64,000 nt of DNA from Candidatus Altimarinota bacterium (GTDB lineage: Bacteria; Patescibacteriota; Gracilibacteria; UBA1369; LOWO2-01-FULL-3): assembly GCA_023231115.1 (NCBI GenBank), contig JALNWA010000001.1, forward strand, positions 186,001 through 250,000, given 5' to 3'. The notes beneath the pieces were generated by a model. That model was not told where the DNA came from and searched no databases. It saw only the letters and a program-made list of their open reading frames with translations. The first letter of the stretch is position 1, and the number at the start of each line of letters is the position of its first letter. Positions 42,497 through 51,870 of the stretch are shown in pieces. The translations under genes and the position numbers were made by a program.

Positions 42497-42884
42497 TTAC
42501 GTATTTTTTAAATTCCTCCAAATCATAAATATAATCTTCCGGTACATAATTTACTGAAGAAACAGCCATAAGTACAGCATCGGGCGAAAAATCATAAAAA
42601 TCTCTGAAACACATTTCATTCATCAAAATCGCATCATCCGGCCCTTGCAAAGAAAACTCAATCCACGTAGCACCATCATGAAGTCGCGCTTTTACTGTAC
42701 CTTTTTGACATATGTACATTTTTTTTTCATGTTTAACAGCATGTCCGCCTCTCGGCAAAGTGACATCAGTAAGATAATAAATACGCTTTGCCTCCCAATC
42801 GAAATAATCTTTAAATTCAACAACAGTAAGATTTCCCCTGTCGTCTTTATGAGTTTTGAGTTTTATTTGTTCTGCTTTTGCCAT
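42489..42884 (-). CDS. WxcM/FdtA-like sugar ketoisomerase (cupin)
   Basis: A 131-aa cupin resembling the dTDP-4-keto-6-deoxyglucose 3,4-ketoisomerases: DDRGNLTVVEF near the N-terminus, LPRGGHAVKHEKKMYICQKG in the active-site strand, then FSPDAVLMAVSS and EDYIYDLEEF at the end. FdtA-type enzymes have His-Ala-His after the RG; here the second His is Val, with a His two residues later, so activity could differ. Its position directly upstream of rfbB and the missing RfbC make it the likely user of RfbB's product. Whether it makes a 3-keto sugar or replaces the epimerase is open. Confidence 0.7.
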   Translation of the reverse strand: MAKAEQIKLKTHKDDRGNLTVVEFKDYFDWEAKRIYYLTDVTLPRGGHAVKHEKKMYICQKGTVKARLHDGATWIEFSLQGPDDAILMNEMCFRDFYDFSPDAVLMAVSSVNYVPEDYIYDLEEFKKYVND

Positions 42885-42910
42885 TATTAAATTTTTACTA
42901 TCGCCAAAAT

Positions 42911-45082
42911 TTAAACTGTTCGTATTTTCTTTTCTTGCTTGAAGGCCTCAAGAATATCGCCGACTTGCAAAGCCACGTCTCCGGAAAACTTAATTCCACA
43001 CTCATTTCCGGCTCCAATTTCATGCACAACTTCATCGACTTTACGCAAAGATTCAAGAACTCCGGTTCCGACAATATTGTCAGTGTCTTCTTTTGTAACA
43101 CCGCGAATAACACGCAATTTTGCCTTATTCTCAAGCTTTCCACTGGTGACTCTACATCCGATAACCATTTCTTTTTTCTTGGTAAGGAAGATCATTTTCA
43201 CTTCTGCCCGTCCAATAATAACTTCCAATATTTCAGGCTCAAGAAGTCCGCTCAAAAGCTTCGTAATTTCCTCAAGCAAATTATAAATAATTGTATATTT
43301 TCTTACCTCAACACCTTCTCTCTCTGCAGTCCTTTCAACATAAGGTGCATCAAAATCGGCATGGAACCCGACAACAATTCCTTTGCTCGCCGCCGCCATT
43401 GTAACATCTGATTCTGTGATTGTTCCGACACCGCTGTGAATAACTTTGATAGCAACGTCATCATTTTTTATCTTGGCCAAAGATTGCTTGATAGCCTCAA
43501 GTGAACCTTTTGTATCAGCCTTAAGAACAATCTTCAAAATTTTATCAGATTTAATTTTAGAAAGAATTTGTCCAATAGAAGAGCCTTTTTCCTCATCATG
43601 TTTTTTTGTGATTAAATTGATTTCCTCGGCTTTTTGCTTGGCGACTTTTTCATCTTTCACAACCTGCAAAATATCTCCACTCACAGGCGTTGAGGAAAGC
43701 CCTGCGATTTGAACAGGCGTTGAAGGATTAGCAAATCTTAGATGTTTTCCATTATGGTCAAGCATAAGTTTGATTCTTCCATGAGCCTTTCCAATGACAA
43801 CATTGTCCATAAGTCTGAGTGTTCCCGTATTAATAAGAACAGTCGCGACAGGCCCAAGGCTGTGATCCAAATGGGCTTCTATAACAGTCCCAATCGCTTC
43901 ACGATCATAATTTGCTTTAAGATCCAACATTTCAGCTGTAAGCAAAATCATATCCAACAAATCATCAATTCCTGTTTTTGCCAAAGCTGAAACTTTAACA
44001 ATAATAGTATTTCCGCCCCAATCTTCAGGTTGAAGACCATATTCTGCAAGTTCACCTTTTACTCTGTCCGGATTAACATCAGGTTTATCCATTTTATTCA
44101 TCGCCACGATAATAGGCACGCCGGCCTCTTTCGCGTGATTTATTGCTTCAATAGTTTGAGGTTTTACTCCTTCGTCAGCCGCAACTACAAGCACTGCGAT
44201 ATCTGTCACTTTCGCGCCTCTTGCCCTCATGGCTGTAAAAGCTTCATGTCCCGGAGTATCAAGAAAAGTAATAAGTTTTCCTTTTTTAACAACTTGATAA
44301 GCTCCAATATGCTGAGTAATTCCGCCAGATTCACCCGAAACAACGTCAGTAGATCTAATCGCATCCAAAAGTTTTGTCTTACCATGATCAACGTGTCCCA
44401 TCACAACAACAACCGGAGGTCTTGTTTTAAGAACGCTCGCATCATCTTCTTTAAGAAGACTGGAAACATTCCCCGCAATAAGCTCTTCCGCGGTCGCCGC
44501 AGTTCGAATTCTCTTAAGTTTTATTCCGCTGTCATCAGCAATAATCTGCGCTGTTTCAAAATCAATTTCCTGATTGATATTCGCGCGTATTCCATTTTTC
44601 ATCAATTCTCCGATAATTTTCGCGATTTTTATTCCGGTTTTTTCTGCAAATTCTTTTACTGTAATAAAATCTGAAATCTCAACAAAATCCTTTGCAACGG
44701 CTACAGGATGTGTCTTATCAAAAGTTTGTGTTTTTCTTCCGGCATCTTTACCGGCCATTTTCTTTCTTTGGCTTTTTACAATTTCTCTTTCTCTTTCTTC
44801 AGCAATAATTTCATCATAAAGCTCCGCAACATCGCGCGGAGAATCGTTCAGCTCAAGCAAATCTTCATTTTCTGCATGAACTTCCTCATCTTTTTTTACA
44901 TCTTTTCCCACTTTCGCAACATCATTATTTTTTTGAAGTTCTTCAATCACGAGTTCGGCAATTTCATCGTCAATTACTCTAGCCTTAGGGGAAACGCCTG
45001 ACCCCAGCTCCTCCAATTTTTCACGAAGTTCTTTTCCTGTAATGCCCAATTTTTCTGCGAGATCGCTTAGTTTTGTTGACAT
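42911..45082 (-). CDS. infB: Translation initiation factor IF-2
   Basis: A 723-aa GTPase placing fMet-tRNA on the 30S subunit. Two IF2_N-type helical domains (residues 1-50 and about 130-190), then the G domain with [14 protein letters not shown] and NKMD, followed by domain II, the IF-2 linker domain ([27 protein letters not shown]) and the C-terminal fMet-tRNA-binding barrel. The N-terminal linker is short compared with E. coli. Divergent from rmuC across 45 bp. Usual neighbours nusA and rbfA are absent. Confidence 0.96.
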   Translation of the reverse strand: MSTKLSDLAEKLGITGKELREKLEELGSGVSPKARVIDDEIAELVIEELQKNNDVAKVGKDVKKDEEVHAENEDLLELNDSPRDVAELYDEIIAEEREREIVKSQRKKMAGKDAGRKTQTFDKTHPVAVAKDFVEISDFITVKEFAEKTGIKIAKIIGELMKNGIRANINQEIDFETAQIIADDSGIKLKRIRTAATAEELIAGNVSSLLKEDDASVLKTRPPVVVVMGHVDHGKTKLLDAIRSTDVVSGESGGITQHIGAYQVVKKGKLITFLDTPGHEAFTAMRARGAKVTDIAVLVVAADEGVKPQTIEAINHAKEAGVPIIVAMNKMDKPDVNPDRVKGELAEYGLQPEDWGGNTIIVKVSALAKTGIDDLLDMILLTAEMLDLKANYDREAIGTVIEAHLDHSLGPVATVLINTGTLRLMDNVVIGKAHGRIKLMLDHNGKHLRFANPSTPVQIAGLSSTPVSGDILQVVKDEKVAKQKAEEINLITKKHDEEKGSSIGQILSKIKSDKILKIVLKADTKGSLEAIKQSLAKIKNDDVAIKVIHSGVGTITESDVTMAAASKGIVVGFHADFDAPYVERTAEREGVEVRKYTIIYNLLEEITKLLSGLLEPEILEVIIGRAEVKMIFLTKKKEMVIGCRVTSGKLENKAKLRVIRGVTKEDTDNIVGTGVLESLRKVDEVVHEIGAGNECGIKFSGDVALQVGDILEAFKQEKKIRTV

Positions 45083-45115
45083 AAGTTTCTTAAGCTGTAA
45101 AAATCGTAAGCAGTT

Positions 45116-45121
45116 TATACT
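45116..45121 (+). promoter_or_regulatory. -10 element giving a leaderless rmuC message
   Basis: TATACT lies 6 nt before ATG 45128, so the expected start is the A of the ATG. No good -35 is seen at 17 bp. Confidence 0.4.
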
Positions 45122-45127
45122 AAAAGT

Positions 45128-46225
45128 ATGGAAGTTGCAATTCTCATTATAGGTCTGGGCATATTAGGGTTTTTAGGTTTTCTTAGCTATACAAAAATCA
45201 CCGCGCCAAAAGAAAATACGGATGATAAAATGCTTCTGCAATACATAGATTCTTTGCGCAAAGAAATTCGTGACGTGGGTACTCAAAGCAGAAAAGAAAC
45301 GCAGGAAAGACTGGACAATATAAATGATCGAATAGCAAAAGGTCTCGAACATTCTTCAACAACTTTACAAAAACAATTCTCGGAAAGTGCCGTTTTGATA
45401 AAAAGCGTCACAGAAAAACTTGTAAAATTGGACGAGACAAACAAACAAGTTTTGGGTTTCTCAGAACAAATGCAAAGCTTGGAAAATATTTTGAAAAATC
45501 CAAAACAAAGGGGAATTTTGGGGGAATATTTTCTTGAAAGTTTGCTTTCACAGGTCTTTCAACCAAATCAATACAAAATCCAATACAAATTTTCAAATGG
45601 AGAAATAGTTGATGCGGCAGTTTTTATGCAAGACAAAGTTATTCCTATTGATGCGAAATTTTCGCTAGAAAAATATAATAAAATAATGGAAGAAAAAGAC
45701 GAAACCAAGAGAGAACAATTGGAAAAAGACTTCAAAATGGATGTCAAAAACAGAATCGACGAAACTGCAAAATATATTCGTCCAAAAGAAAACACAATGG
45801 ATTTCGCATTCATGTTTATTCCTGCTGAAGGAATTTATTATAATTTATTGATTTACAAGGTCGGAACACTTGATATCAATGCAAATGACCTCATCGAATA
45901 CGCATTCAAGAAAAAAGTAATAATAGTTTCACCGATATCATTTTTTGCCTATTTACAGACCGTTCTTGAGGGAATGAAAAATGTGAAAATGCAGGAATCA
46001 ATGGGTGAAATTAAAAAGAATATAGAAGACTTAGGTCGGCACTTAAACAGTTACGAAGCATTCGTCCAAAAAATGGGAACCAGCCTTGGCACAACGGTAA
46101 ATATGTACAACAGTTCATACAAAGAATTTAAAAAAATGGACAAAGATATTTACAGAATAACAGAAGGAGCGGAAGGCGGAAAAGTTGAACCATTTCTTAT
46201 AGACAAACCACAGGTTACGGATTAA
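45128..46225 (+). CDS. rmuC: DNA recombination protein RmuC
   Basis: A 365-aa protein. An N-terminal membrane helix (about 2-21), a coiled coil (35-115), then the nuclease-like RmuC domain: NPKQRGILGEYFLESLLSQV, IVDAAVFMQDKVIPIDAKFSLE (restriction-endonuclease-like D...DAK core) and FMFIPAEGIYYNLL. RmuC limits inversions at short inverted repeats. Slightly shorter than in E. coli (475 aa), mainly in the coiled coil. The 46261 gene follows after 35 nt. Confidence 0.9.
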   Translation: MEVAILIIGLGILGFLGFLSYTKITAPKENTDDKMLLQYIDSLRKEIRDVGTQSRKETQERLDNINDRIAKGLEHSSTTLQKQFSESAVLIKSVTEKLVKLDETNKQVLGFSEQMQSLENILKNPKQRGILGEYFLESLLSQVFQPNQYKIQYKFSNGEIVDAAVFMQDKVIPIDAKFSLEKYNKIMEEKDETKREQLEKDFKMDVKNRIDETAKYIRPKENTMDFAFMFIPAEGIYYNLLIYKVGTLDINANDLIEYAFKKKVIIVSPISFFAYLQTVLEGMKNVKMQESMGEIKKNIEDLGRHLNSYEAFVQKMGTSLGTTVNMYNSSYKEFKKMDKDIYRITEGAEGGKVEPFLIDKPQVTD

Positions 46226-46260
46226 ATTTAGGATAGATAAATTTTAAAAACCTTTTCTCT

Positions 46261-46752
46261 ATGGAAGTAAGAACAAAAGCTTTAGTCTCAGTTTTATTGG
46301 TAGGAGCCGTCGTTGGCGGAGTATACGTGTTTTCAGCAAATAATTCCGCTTTATTCAAAGGACAAATTTTCAATAATCAAACTCCGGCGGTGGACACAAC
46401 AACAGTGACACTTTTGCCTGATTTAAACGCAAAACTTGAAGTCATGTCTCCTAAAAACGCAAATGAAGACATCAAAGCAGTCGTAACAATCGAAAATTCT
46501 GGAGAAGGACTTCTTTCAGGAAAAACACCATTCAAATACACATTATACATAAACGACACAGAAGTTTTCACAAACTCAGATTCTTACACTGAAATGGCAA
46601 AAGGGGATAGCTTCTCCTTCACATATCCAATTCCACGAGCCATCTACAACTACGGCTCAAAAGGCACAGTTGTAATAAAACTCGACACCGACAACCAGAT
46701 CAAAGAAAGTAACGAAAACAACAACGAAGTTGTCGTAAATTACAGTCTTTAA
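46261..46752 (+). CDS. Membrane-anchored CARDB-like adhesion domain protein
   Basis: A 163-aa protein. An N-terminal membrane segment (8-26, LVSVLLVGAVVGGVYVF) is followed by one extracellular Ig-like domain of the CARDB kind (residues about 52-163): DLNAKLEVMSPKNANEDIKAVVTIENSGEG, YTLYINDTEVF and the terminal IKESNENNNEVVVNY, a very typical CARDB last strand. Such domains mediate adhesion outside the membrane. It lies downstream of rmuC on the same strand. Confidence 0.75.
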   Translation: MEVRTKALVSVLLVGAVVGGVYVFSANNSALFKGQIFNNQTPAVDTTTVTLLPDLNAKLEVMSPKNANEDIKAVVTIENSGEGLLSGKTPFKYTLYINDTEVFTNSDSYTEMAKGDSFSFTYPIPRAIYNYGSKGTVVIKLDTDNQIKESNENNNEVVVNYSL

Positions 46753-46782
46753 ACCATTCATCTACGGATAAAAACCTTAACC

Positions 46783-46811
46783 TTGACAAGAGGGGTAAAT
46801 TGCAGGATAAT
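46783..46811 (+). promoter_or_regulatory. Promoter of the 46839 gene
   Basis: TTGACA (46783-46788), 17 bp, GATAAT (46806-46811). It lies inside an upstream extension of the frame (46800), so the start is taken as ATG 46839. Confidence 0.65.
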
Positions 46812-46838
46812 ACTCTCTTAGCATATAAAATAATTTGT

Positions 46839-47561
46839 ATGACAGATCAAGGCGAAGGGCAAAATCTTACAGAAGATGTGCTCGAAGCAGTTGAGGAACA
46901 AGCCACCGATGAACCTGAAGTTGATCCAGTTGTAGAAAATGACACGAAAACAATTCAATTAAGAGCTCAGACAGCAACAGAACTTACCCCGGAACAAACA
47001 TATCTACAACAAATCAAAGCAGATTTTGATTCTCTTCCTCATCTGCATCCCGGAGTAGAGTGGATTGACGTTGAAAAATCACTACAAAAAGATCCTGAAA
47101 GCTTAAGAAAACTTGGAGCCTTTAATGCAAAAGGTCATAAAATGAATGTAGTTGGTGAAGAAAATGGTGAATTTATTTTTGTATCTGCATGGAGTAATTA
47201 TGAGGAAGTTTCTCCAGACCACAGAAATATTACATTTGACTTAGAAGGGCAGAAATTAGCTGAAAGCAAAGGTTATAGGCCTATCGGAAATGCAGTAAGT
47301 ATTATTGCTAACATAATGGGAGTTAAAGAAGACGAGGCTCGTAATTATTTGGCTGATCTGAAATTTTATGAGCAACTTGATAACGCAATAGACGTAAAGG
47401 GCGGTGCATGGCTTAAAACAGATAAAACTTGGAGAGAAAGGGGCGATGCGTACTGTGCTTCCCACCTCAGTCTCCTCTGTGGTTCCTCCCGTCGCCTTGC
47501 GGACTATCTTAGTGCTCGTACTTCATTCCGTGCCGAGCTAAGGGTCAAAAAAGCAGCTTAG
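46839..47561 (+). CDS. Unknown protein, possibly DUF4256-related
   Basis: A 240-aa protein. The first 70 residues are acidic and disordered; the remainder is one globular domain. Its order of blocks (MNVVGEENGEFIFVSAW, FDLEGQKLAESKGYRPIGNA, a helix, AWLKTDKTWRERGDAYC, SARTSFRAELRV) reminds me of DUF4256 proteins, where WIKT, a glycine-rich stretch and a final ARGFRG-x-L-x-V recur. This is a memory-based match, not a search. No enzymatic function is known to me. Convergent with the helicase gene, 12 nt apart. Confidence 0.5.
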   Translation: MTDQGEGQNLTEDVLEAVEEQATDEPEVDPVVENDTKTIQLRAQTATELTPEQTYLQQIKADFDSLPHLHPGVEWIDVEKSLQKDPESLRKLGAFNAKGHKMNVVGEENGEFIFVSAWSNYEEVSPDHRNITFDLEGQKLAESKGYRPIGNAVSIIANIMGVKEDEARNYLADLKFYEQLDNAIDVKGGAWLKTDKTWRERGDAYCASHLSLLCGSSRRLADYLSARTSFRAELRVKKAA

Positions 47562-47573
47562 TCTTTGACGCTC

Positions 47574-50390
47574 TTAAACCGCTGGACAAATCATCCTGTA
47601 TTCGCAGAAGCTACATAGTTTCTCGTTTGGTGTAGGCTCGAAATTCGAAGCCTTCATTTCTTCAATTCTTTCTGTTATTTCTTCAGCGGTTGTATTTATT
47701 TGATCGTCGCTTCTTTCGGTCGAAATTTTTTCATTCGCATCAAGGAAATAAAGTGAAAGTTTTGAAACATTAATTTTGAATAAATCTCTGCAGGCAAGCG
47801 CATAAATCGAAAGCTGAAGATCTTTTTTTAAATTCAAATCGCTATGGATTGATCCTGTTTTGTAATCCACAACTTCATAAGTGCCATCAGGCAATTTATC
47901 GATTCTATCAATACGGCCACTTAGCGTATATTCGCCGATTTTTAGATTAAAAGATCTCTCAAGAAATTCCGGAACAGTCCAAGGATTGCAGTTCGTATCG
48001 TAATATTTTTTCAGCATCTCAAGACCTTTTTTCTTTTTAATATTCTCATGTGCGACGCTGTCGTATCCCTCAGGATTCCAATTCTTCAAATATAATTCTT
48101 CCATCACGGAAAACGGCAAATCTTTTTCTTTGATTAGTTTTTGATAAAAATCTTTTAGCGTTTCATGCACACTGCTACCAAAATTCGTAACATGTGAAGA
48201 AGGAACCGGCACTTTCAACAAATAAGAATAATTATATTTTAGCGGACACATTTCAAACGAACCCAATTGAGAATAACTGACTCTTTTTTTGTCAAATTTT
48301 GGCAAATCAAAAATCTTCGTGGTTTTTTTGTTTAATTTTTTCAAACTTTCGATAGGATCGGCGACAGTTTTATTTTCAATTTGCTCAACGCCACTGCAGT
48401 CCAAAATTTCGTCTATAAAGACTGATTTTTTCCAAACCCTGTTGCCTTCGTACTTGTCGCTGTAACTTATGTGGAGGCCCTTTCTCGCGCGTGTCATTGC
48501 TACATACATAAGTCTGCGCTCTTCCTGCATATGAACGTCTCCCTCAGAGTAAATCTCGGTTGTAAGTTCTTCCGGAACTGTGAAAGTATCCCGGCGATTT
48601 GTTCCCGGAAATCTTGTGTTTACCAAACTTCCAAGAAAAACATAATCAAATTCAAGTCCTTTGCTTCCGTGTGTTGTCAAAATCTGCACAGCCTCGCGCG
48701 AAACTTCATCTTCTTTGTATGCCATCGGAAATTCCGATTCTTCCAAAAGTTCAATGTACGAACAAAAATCCGCGACAAAATTATTTTCATTATCTTTTTC
48801 AAAAGCGGAAACATTTTTCGCGAATTCATTCACATTGTAAACTTCCTCAAATTTATCATTGTGAAGTAAATATTCGAGATGTCCTGATTTCATCAAAAAT
48901 TCATTTATCGTAAGCCCGACACTATTTTTCTTTGAAAATTCAATAAGATGCGCAAAAATTTCATATATTTTTTTGAAATTACTTTCCATCCCAGGCAAAA
49001 CTTCATTGTCTTCTTCTGCAAGTTTTTTTAATGCAGTTACCAAATGTTTTTTTACAGGATTATTTATGATAGATAAAATTTCGCTCATTGGTATGCCAAA
49101 AACATCAAGTTTAAGAATTCGAAGTAATGAAACATCGTCGTAAGGATTTGAAAGAAATTTTACTACCGCGACCAAATCTTTTATTTCTGGCAAATGTAAA
49201 AGTCCCTTCGGATCGTTTACGTGATAGGGGATTCCTGCAGATTTCAAAGCATCAATAAAAGAATTTGTAAGTCTGTTTGTTCGCACCAAAATCGCAAAAG
49301 AAGAGTAGGGAAGTCCTTCCTCTTTCTGCAAAGAATTTATTTTCTCCGCGATAAACTCCGCCTCATTTAAATAATATTGAAAATGATGTACATGCACTTT
49401 TTCATCATGAATACTGTTTGAATGAAGACGTTTTACAATGTTTGATTTTACCTCAAGCCTATCGGGATTATTGTTTTGTATAAGGGCATAAGCGCTATCA
49501 AGAATGTTTTGCGTGCTTCTATAATTTTCCACCAAAACAACTTTTTCTGTTTCCGGAAAATATTTTTCAAATTGCAAAATATTACTCAAACTCGCACCGC
49601 GCCATTTATAAATACTTTGATCATCGTCTCCGACAACCGTTATATTTTTATGTTCTTCTGCAAGCATTCGCACGAGTTTAAATTGTGCATAATTTGTATC
49701 TTGAAATTCATCAACAAAAATATATTTGAAACGATTTCTGTATTCGGCTAAGACACTTTTTCGCGTCTCAAAGAGCTTTATCGCATATGTCGTCAAATCA
49801 CCGAAATCCAAATAATTATTTTCAATAAGTAACTCCTGATATTTTTTATAAGCATTCGCGACCTCAAGATTTTTTTTGCGAACTTCCTCATCTTCTAGCG
49901 CACCAGCCCACTCAATATATTTTTCCGGAGTAATTAATTCATCTTTCAATTTGCTGAAATGCGTCAATAAATCCGAAATAAATTTATTTGGATTTCCAAG
50001 TGGTCGATAATAATCCAATTCAAAAGCGTACAAATTTTTCTTGAAGAAAAACCATTGTTCCTCTTTTGTAAGAATTTTATAAGAAGTGTCGAGGCCTATC
50101 TCAAGCCCTGATTCGCGCAAAATCTGCTCGGAAAAAGAATGAAAAGTTTTTACGCAAATTTCCTCATAACCAAAAGGCATTTCGGTATCGATACGTTCAA
50201 TCATTTCATGAGTTGCTTTCTCCGTAAAAGTCAGCGCCAAAATCTCACTCGCCTTGTACACCCCCGAATTTATCAAATGCAAAATACTCGAAGTAATCAC
50301 TCTCGTTTTTCCTGTTCCCGCTCCCGCAATTATCAAAAGTGGTCCTTTTGTGTGATCTATCGCTTTTTGTTGCTCGGAATTAAAATCCAT
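47574..50390 (-). CDS. UvrD-family DNA helicase fused to a PD-(D/E)XK Fe-S nuclease
   Basis: A 938-aa protein. Residues 1-640 are an SF1A helicase: LIIAGAGTGKTRV (Walker A), FVDEFQDTN (motif II), GDDDQSIYKWRGA (motif III), LVENYRST (motif IV) and MYVAMTRARKGLHI (motif VI). Residues about 690-938 are an AddB/Cas4-like nuclease: GRIDRIDKLPDGTYEVVDYKTG contains the D...D-x-K catalytic core, and Cys in FEMCPLKY plus CSFCEYRMICP form an Fe-S site. The layout suggests a single-chain AddAB/RecBCD-like end-processing enzyme for recombinational repair. Confidence 0.88.
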   Translation of the reverse strand: MDFNSEQQKAIDHTKGPLLIIAGAGTGKTRVITSSILHLINSGVYKASEILALTFTEKATHEMIERIDTEMPFGYEEICVKTFHSFSEQILRESGLEIGLDTSYKILTKEEQWFFFKKNLYAFELDYYRPLGNPNKFISDLLTHFSKLKDELITPEKYIEWAGALEDEEVRKKNLEVANAYKKYQELLIENNYLDFGDLTTYAIKLFETRKSVLAEYRNRFKYIFVDEFQDTNYAQFKLVRMLAEEHKNITVVGDDDQSIYKWRGASLSNILQFEKYFPETEKVVLVENYRSTQNILDSAYALIQNNNPDRLEVKSNIVKRLHSNSIHDEKVHVHHFQYYLNEAEFIAEKINSLQKEEGLPYSSFAILVRTNRLTNSFIDALKSAGIPYHVNDPKGLLHLPEIKDLVAVVKFLSNPYDDVSLLRILKLDVFGIPMSEILSIINNPVKKHLVTALKKLAEEDNEVLPGMESNFKKIYEIFAHLIEFSKKNSVGLTINEFLMKSGHLEYLLHNDKFEEVYNVNEFAKNVSAFEKDNENNFVADFCSYIELLEESEFPMAYKEDEVSREAVQILTTHGSKGLEFDYVFLGSLVNTRFPGTNRRDTFTVPEELTTEIYSEGDVHMQEERRLMYVAMTRARKGLHISYSDKYEGNRVWKKSVFIDEILDCSGVEQIENKTVADPIESLKKLNKKTTKIFDLPKFDKKRVSYSQLGSFEMCPLKYNYSYLLKVPVPSSHVTNFGSSVHETLKDFYQKLIKEKDLPFSVMEELYLKNWNPEGYDSVAHENIKKKKGLEMLKKYYDTNCNPWTVPEFLERSFNLKIGEYTLSGRIDRIDKLPDGTYEVVDYKTGSIHSDLNLKKDLQLSIYALACRDLFKINVSKLSLYFLDANEKISTERSDDQINTTAEEITERIEEMKASNFEPTPNEKLCSFCEYRMICPAV

Positions 50391-50493
50391 ATTTCAGCAT
50401 TTATTAATCTACAAAGAGTGTAAACAATTAAAAAATAATGTAAAGAGACATAAAAAAAGAGGCTAGTGATTTCAAACCCAAGTTTATAAAAAT

Positions 50494-50536
50494 TTTAAGA
50501 AAATTTAACAAAAATTTAATGTCGACCTGCTAACGT
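50494..50536 (+). promoter_or_regulatory. AATGTCG-type promoter (copy C), upstream of KilA-N gene
   Basis: TTTAAGAA (50494-50501, divergent form of TTTATAAA), 16 nt with TTTAA, AATGTCG (50518-50524), 6 nt ending TGC, -10-like TAACGT (50531-50536). The start near 50543 is 18 nt before ATG 50561. Confidence 0.55.
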
Positions 50537-50560
50537 GTGTGCATTATTTAACTTTTTTAT

Positions 50561-50917
50561 ATGCAAAAAATAAATGTGAAGGGGACTGAAATCGTAATTT
50601 TTCAGCAAAGAGATGACGATTATCTCTCGTTGACCGATATAGCTCACTATAAGGATGAGGAAAGATCAGATGATATAGTAAAAAACTGGCTTAGAAATAA
50701 AAATACTCTTGAATTTTTGGGACTTTGGGAAAAAATCAATAATCCAAATTTTAAACCCGTCGAATTCGACGGGTTTAAATCTCAAGCTGGCTTTAATTCT
50801 TTTGTTATGACGCCTAAAAGGTGGATTGAAGGGGTAAATGCTGTTGGCCTTATTTCAAAGGCTGGTCGTTACGGTGGCGGTACTTTTGCCCACAAAGACA
50901 TTGCGTTTGAGTTCTAA
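50561..50917 (+). CDS. KilA-N domain protein, C-terminally short
   Basis: A 118-aa protein covering essentially only the KilA-N DNA-binding domain: DDYLSLTDIAHYKD, NWLRNKNTLEFLGLWEKINNPNFK, NSFVMTPKRWIEGVNAVGLISKAGRYGGGTFAHKDIAFEF. Bacterial relatives usually continue with a helical part beginning FASW-like after AFEF; here a stop follows immediately, so this is either a minimal form or a truncated one. KilA-N proteins are typical of phages and mobile DNA. The gene contains a perfect 30-bp palindrome and an AATGTCG promoter. Confidence 0.85.
   Translation: MQKINVKGTEIVIFQQRDDDYLSLTDIAHYKDEERSDDIVKNWLRNKNTLEFLGLWEKINNPNFKPVEFDGFKSQAGFNSFVMTPKRWIEGVNAVGLISKAGRYGGGTFAHKDIAFEF
50750..50779. repeat. 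Perfect 30-bp palindrome inside the KilA-N gene
   Basis: The 15-bp arms meet at 50764/50765 (centre GAATTC, arms TTTAAACCCGTCGAA and its complement) with no loop and no mismatch. It is in frame and encodes residues about 64-73 (FKPVEFDGFK), so the protein reads through it. It could form a cruciform, be a self-binding operator, or act as an RNA hairpin. Confidence 0.9.
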
Positions 50918-51018
50918 AATTATTAAAAATTCTTAAACTTTATTTTGTCGCTTTTAAATTGCCTCGAGTTATAATAAAAAGCACAACGAAATTCGAAGAA
51001 ATAAAATAAAACATCGCC

Positions 51019-51855
51019 ATGTTTAAGGCAAAAACTGACAAAATAGCTAATATTGCAGTGATTACTCCGAGGGTGATAGGCGAGTTGCAAACTTTATTAA
51101 AAGGAAAAACTTGTGTTTATATAGATTATGCAAACGTCAGACCATGGTCGGAAAAATTGAAATGGCATATTGATCTGGTAAGATTGAAACAATTTTTAGA
51201 TTCTTTCGATAACATCCAAGAGGTCAATTTTTATAGTGGAACTTTAGAAGGAGACGCAAAATCGGAAGAAGAAATAAAAAACATCCAAAATCGTTCATAT
51301 AGCCTTAGAACAAAGCCTGTAAAAATAATGAATTTCTCGATTGACGTGAGGGGAATAGCTTCAATGGAGGAAAAATCATTACTTGAACAATTTGTGCGCC
51401 GATGTCTATTGCGTAAATATAGCCCAGGAATAGTAGAATATCTAAATAAGCGTTTTCAGGACATGAATAAACTTGGAGAATTTTCCATAGAAGATAGGAA
51501 ATGTAATTTCGATGTTGAAATAGGAGTAGATATGCTTTTAGATTCGGAAAAGAATAAGTTTGATACATGTGTATTATGGAGTGGTGATAGTGATTTTCAT
51601 GATCCACTAAAAAAACTTATTTCTGATAATAAAAAAGTTATTCTTTTTGCCACAGCCAGACGAGTTGCAAAAGAGTTGAACGATTTAACAGAGCAAGGAT
51701 TGATAATTTTTGATATACAGAAAATTAGGAATTTTATTTGTTGGAATCGAGAAATTTTAAATCAAAAAGCAAAAGAGCCCTCCTTGCGGAGAACTCCAAG
51801 CTCTAGAATCATTGATCCTAAAGATCAAAACAATAGTATCAAAATTTTAGAATAA
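51019..51855 (+). CDS. NYN-domain putative RNase with N- and C-terminal extensions
   Basis: A 278-aa protein. The NYN domain runs from about 32 to 235: CVYIDYANVRPW (first Asp), EIGVDMLLDSEKNKFD (middle acidic block) and VLWSGDSDFHDPLKKL (SGDSDF loop), then VILFATARRVAKEL. It is larger than the other two NYN proteins because of an insert (about 105-165) and a basic C-terminal tail. TATAAT lies at 50970-50975. It neighbours the KilA-N gene on the same strand and converges with rpsA, 15 nt apart. RNA or tRNA cleavage is likely by family. Confidence 0.75.
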   Translation: MFKAKTDKIANIAVITPRVIGELQTLLKGKTCVYIDYANVRPWSEKLKWHIDLVRLKQFLDSFDNIQEVNFYSGTLEGDAKSEEEIKNIQNRSYSLRTKPVKIMNFSIDVRGIASMEEKSLLEQFVRRCLLRKYSPGIVEYLNKRFQDMNKLGEFSIEDRKCNFDVEIGVDMLLDSEKNKFDTCVLWSGDSDFHDPLKKLISDNKKVILFATARRVAKELNDLTEQGLIIFDIQKIRNFICWNREILNQKAKEPSLRRTPSSRIIDPKDQNNSIKILE

Positions 51856-51870
51856 AATCAATTTATTTTA

